From Nepenthes gracilis (lineage: Eukaryota > Streptophyta > Magnoliopsida > Caryophyllales > Nepenthaceae), in assembly GCA_033239525.1 (NCBI GenBank), contig BSYO01000030.1:9755030-9819029 (forward strand): a DNA stretch of 64,000 bases, read 5' to 3'. Of this stretch, positions 62,581-64,000 are shown piece after piece. Each line of letters begins with the position of its first letter. Positions within the stretch are counted from its first letter, which is position 1. The position numbers were made by a program, and so were the translations under genes. The notes beneath the pieces were generated by a model. The model ran no database searches. It saw only the letters and a program-made list of their open reading frames with translations, and was not told the origin of the DNA.

Positions 62581-63240
62581 AATAGCCAGGAGATGAAGTG
62601 CTCAATTGTGGCCCGGACTCACCACACCCAAGACGATGAAGAGAAAGTGGCCAAGAAGATGGGTTGTGGAATTATGTTAGGTTGAAATATAAGCTTCCCG
62701 ATGCCATCTGCAAGCAAATCGGAGGATGTCAAGTCTTCACCAGCTTCAAACATGAGGACAAACTTACATGGAACTGTGATACAGGAACTTATAATGACAA
62801 TAATGCATACAAAATTCAACAACACGTATAAGAGGCCAAGCATGGAAGATCAAAATATCTCCCAAATTTATAGCTTTCATCTGGCTATTTCTAATGTATA
62901 AACTCCCTGCCAATGTCCTGAGGGAAAAGAAAAGACAGATGATAAACAGTGAGTGACTGTTCTCGTTGCTAGCTACCTGAAACCATAGCTCACATTAACA
63001 GAGGCTGTCCAAAAACTACTTTTACATGGATAAATGCCTTTGGAAGAAGCTATGGTTCAGGCATTGCAGTCTTGCCATCTAACCAAATGGATTTCGAATT
63101 TGTTGTTTGACAGGGCAGGGACTATCTTACATCTTCATGGCTTGTTCTAGCTCCTGCCAACATAGACAAATGAATCCATCCACGAGGAAGACTTAAAAGA
63201 AGAAATCTTTTCCGTCAAAAGCACCTTCCTCTTGGCTAAT
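62581..63240. other. Gene-like composition, unassigned
   Basis: Balanced composition with short frames on both strands (62619-62843 minus, 62701-62901 plus) that I do not recognise. It may be the upstream part of the RNase H-containing element, but no reverse transcriptase motif could be read. Confidence 0.3.
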
Positions 63241-63382
63241 CAACTCTCTAAAATTGATTCTATGGAAGACACCCTTTGCATACCACGCCCTATTCCATCA
63301 AACAAGTGAAAGTGGCGCTGAAGGTTGGAGCAAAATCAATACTAATACCTGCTGCAAACACGACAAACTCAGGGACACAGAT

Positions 63383-63906
63383 GGAGTGTGTAGAGATCAC
63401 AGAGGCAAATGGTAATTTGAATTCACTTGCTTTATTGGCAAAGCAGAGATACTCCATGCTGAATTGAGAGGTTTTTTCTGGGGTCTCAAATTAGCCCGAG
63501 ACAGAAAAATCTGGCACATTATTATTGAATCGGACTTTCTACTGGTCGTCCAAAAACTTCTCCCCCTAATTGATGACCAAGACCCAAACAGAAGCATTAT
63601 TGAAGAATGTAAAATGCTAATAGAGTAAGGTTGGAACTGCTAGGTGCATTACACTACACAGGAGAGCAACTTAGTCGCTGATTCACTAGCATAAGAAGGA
63701 ATGAGAATGGAAGTTGGCTTTTAGGACTGGAATGAAACTGCTGAAAACTTACACAAGCTACTACATCTGGAAGCAAGATTATTCCAGTGGTTCAGGAATA
63801 GACGGGACTGGAAGCAGTCCAAATCCTTCCTCCGATCCCCTACCTGTCAGTTACTGTCTAATTCCCCATGCTCCTCTTTCCTGTTTAGCTCTGTAATCAA
63901 AATAAA
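63383..63906 (+). pseudogene. LINE-type RNase H-like (RVT_3) domain, broken
   Basis: One frame read through its stops gives CRDHRGKW, then FIGKAEILHAELRGFFWGLK, LARDRKIWHIIIESDFLLVV, ECKMLIE and ESNLVADSLA. These match the plant RNase H-like domain found at the C-terminus of LINE ORF2 and in host relatives. The catalytic glutamate (AELRG), the aspartate of ESDF and that of VADSLA are present; the first strand with its aspartate is not clear. In-frame stops at about 63415, 63628, 63643, 63691 and 63723. No upstream reverse transcriptase was identified, so it is either a 5'-truncated LINE or a decayed domesticated copy. Confidence 0.75.
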
Positions 63907-64000
63907 ATGACACTATCCATTTCCAATCCGTCTTTGCTTGAAATAGGAATCATAGATGATCTAGCCATGAGCAAGAATAGTTGACTCCCTGTGATAGTAC

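Noticed and set aside
1..64000. CRISPR arrays, operons, tRNA or rRNA genes
   Set aside because: No regularly spaced direct repeats of CRISPR type, no rRNA blocks, and no tRNA cloverleaf recognised by eye; a tRNA scan would be needed to exclude single tRNAs.

Overview
The window looks like nuclear DNA of a flowering plant, most likely a eudicot. The evidence is AT-rich intergenic sequence, two intron-rich genes of plant-typical families, Ty3/Gypsy elements of the Tat and chromovirus types, Tourist-like MITEs and many short tandem repeats. There is no bacterial, organellar or CRISPR-like content. Coordinates, splice sites and repeat matches were read by eye; no search or alignment program was used.

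Layout. (1) 908-4604, minus strand: the first seven coding exons (308 residues) of an ABCC (MRP)-type vacuolar ABC transporter of the ABCC1/2/12 group. The rest lies beyond the left edge. (2) About 5.8-26.4 kb: a gene-poor, repeat-rich stretch with a 292-bp tandem duplication, a GC-rich spike, motif clusters, one solo LTR with matching flanks (19714-20318), a pair of roughly 350-bp direct repeats enclosing three minisatellite or microsatellite arrays, and several decayed GC-rich islands. (3) 26375-37280: a complete but dead Ty3/Gypsy Tat-lineage retrotransposon with perfect 5-bp target duplications (GTAAA), tRNA-Asp-like primer site, gag, protease, RT, RNase H, additional RNase H, integrase, two internal minisatellites and an antisense extra ORF that carries its own putative intron. 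(4) 38887-50065, minus strand: a seven-exon hydroxyproline O-galactosyltransferase gene (GALT2-6 type, galectin plus GT31 domain), intact except for one missing base in a G-run in exon 1. (5) 50.8-63.9 kb: nested repeats, comprising an AT-rich ~360-bp tandem repeat, two more solo LTRs with target duplications, a decayed chromovirus integrase between direct repeats, a Tourist-like MITE with an identifiable empty site, and at the right edge an RNase H domain of LINE type with stop codons.

The two host genes act separately: the transporter exports conjugates into the vacuole, the galactosyltransferase starts arabinogalactan glycosylation in the Golgi. Most of the remaining DNA is mobile-element derived, and its nonsense codons and degraded target duplications show mainly C-to-T/G-to-A changes, as expected for old, methylated, silenced copies.
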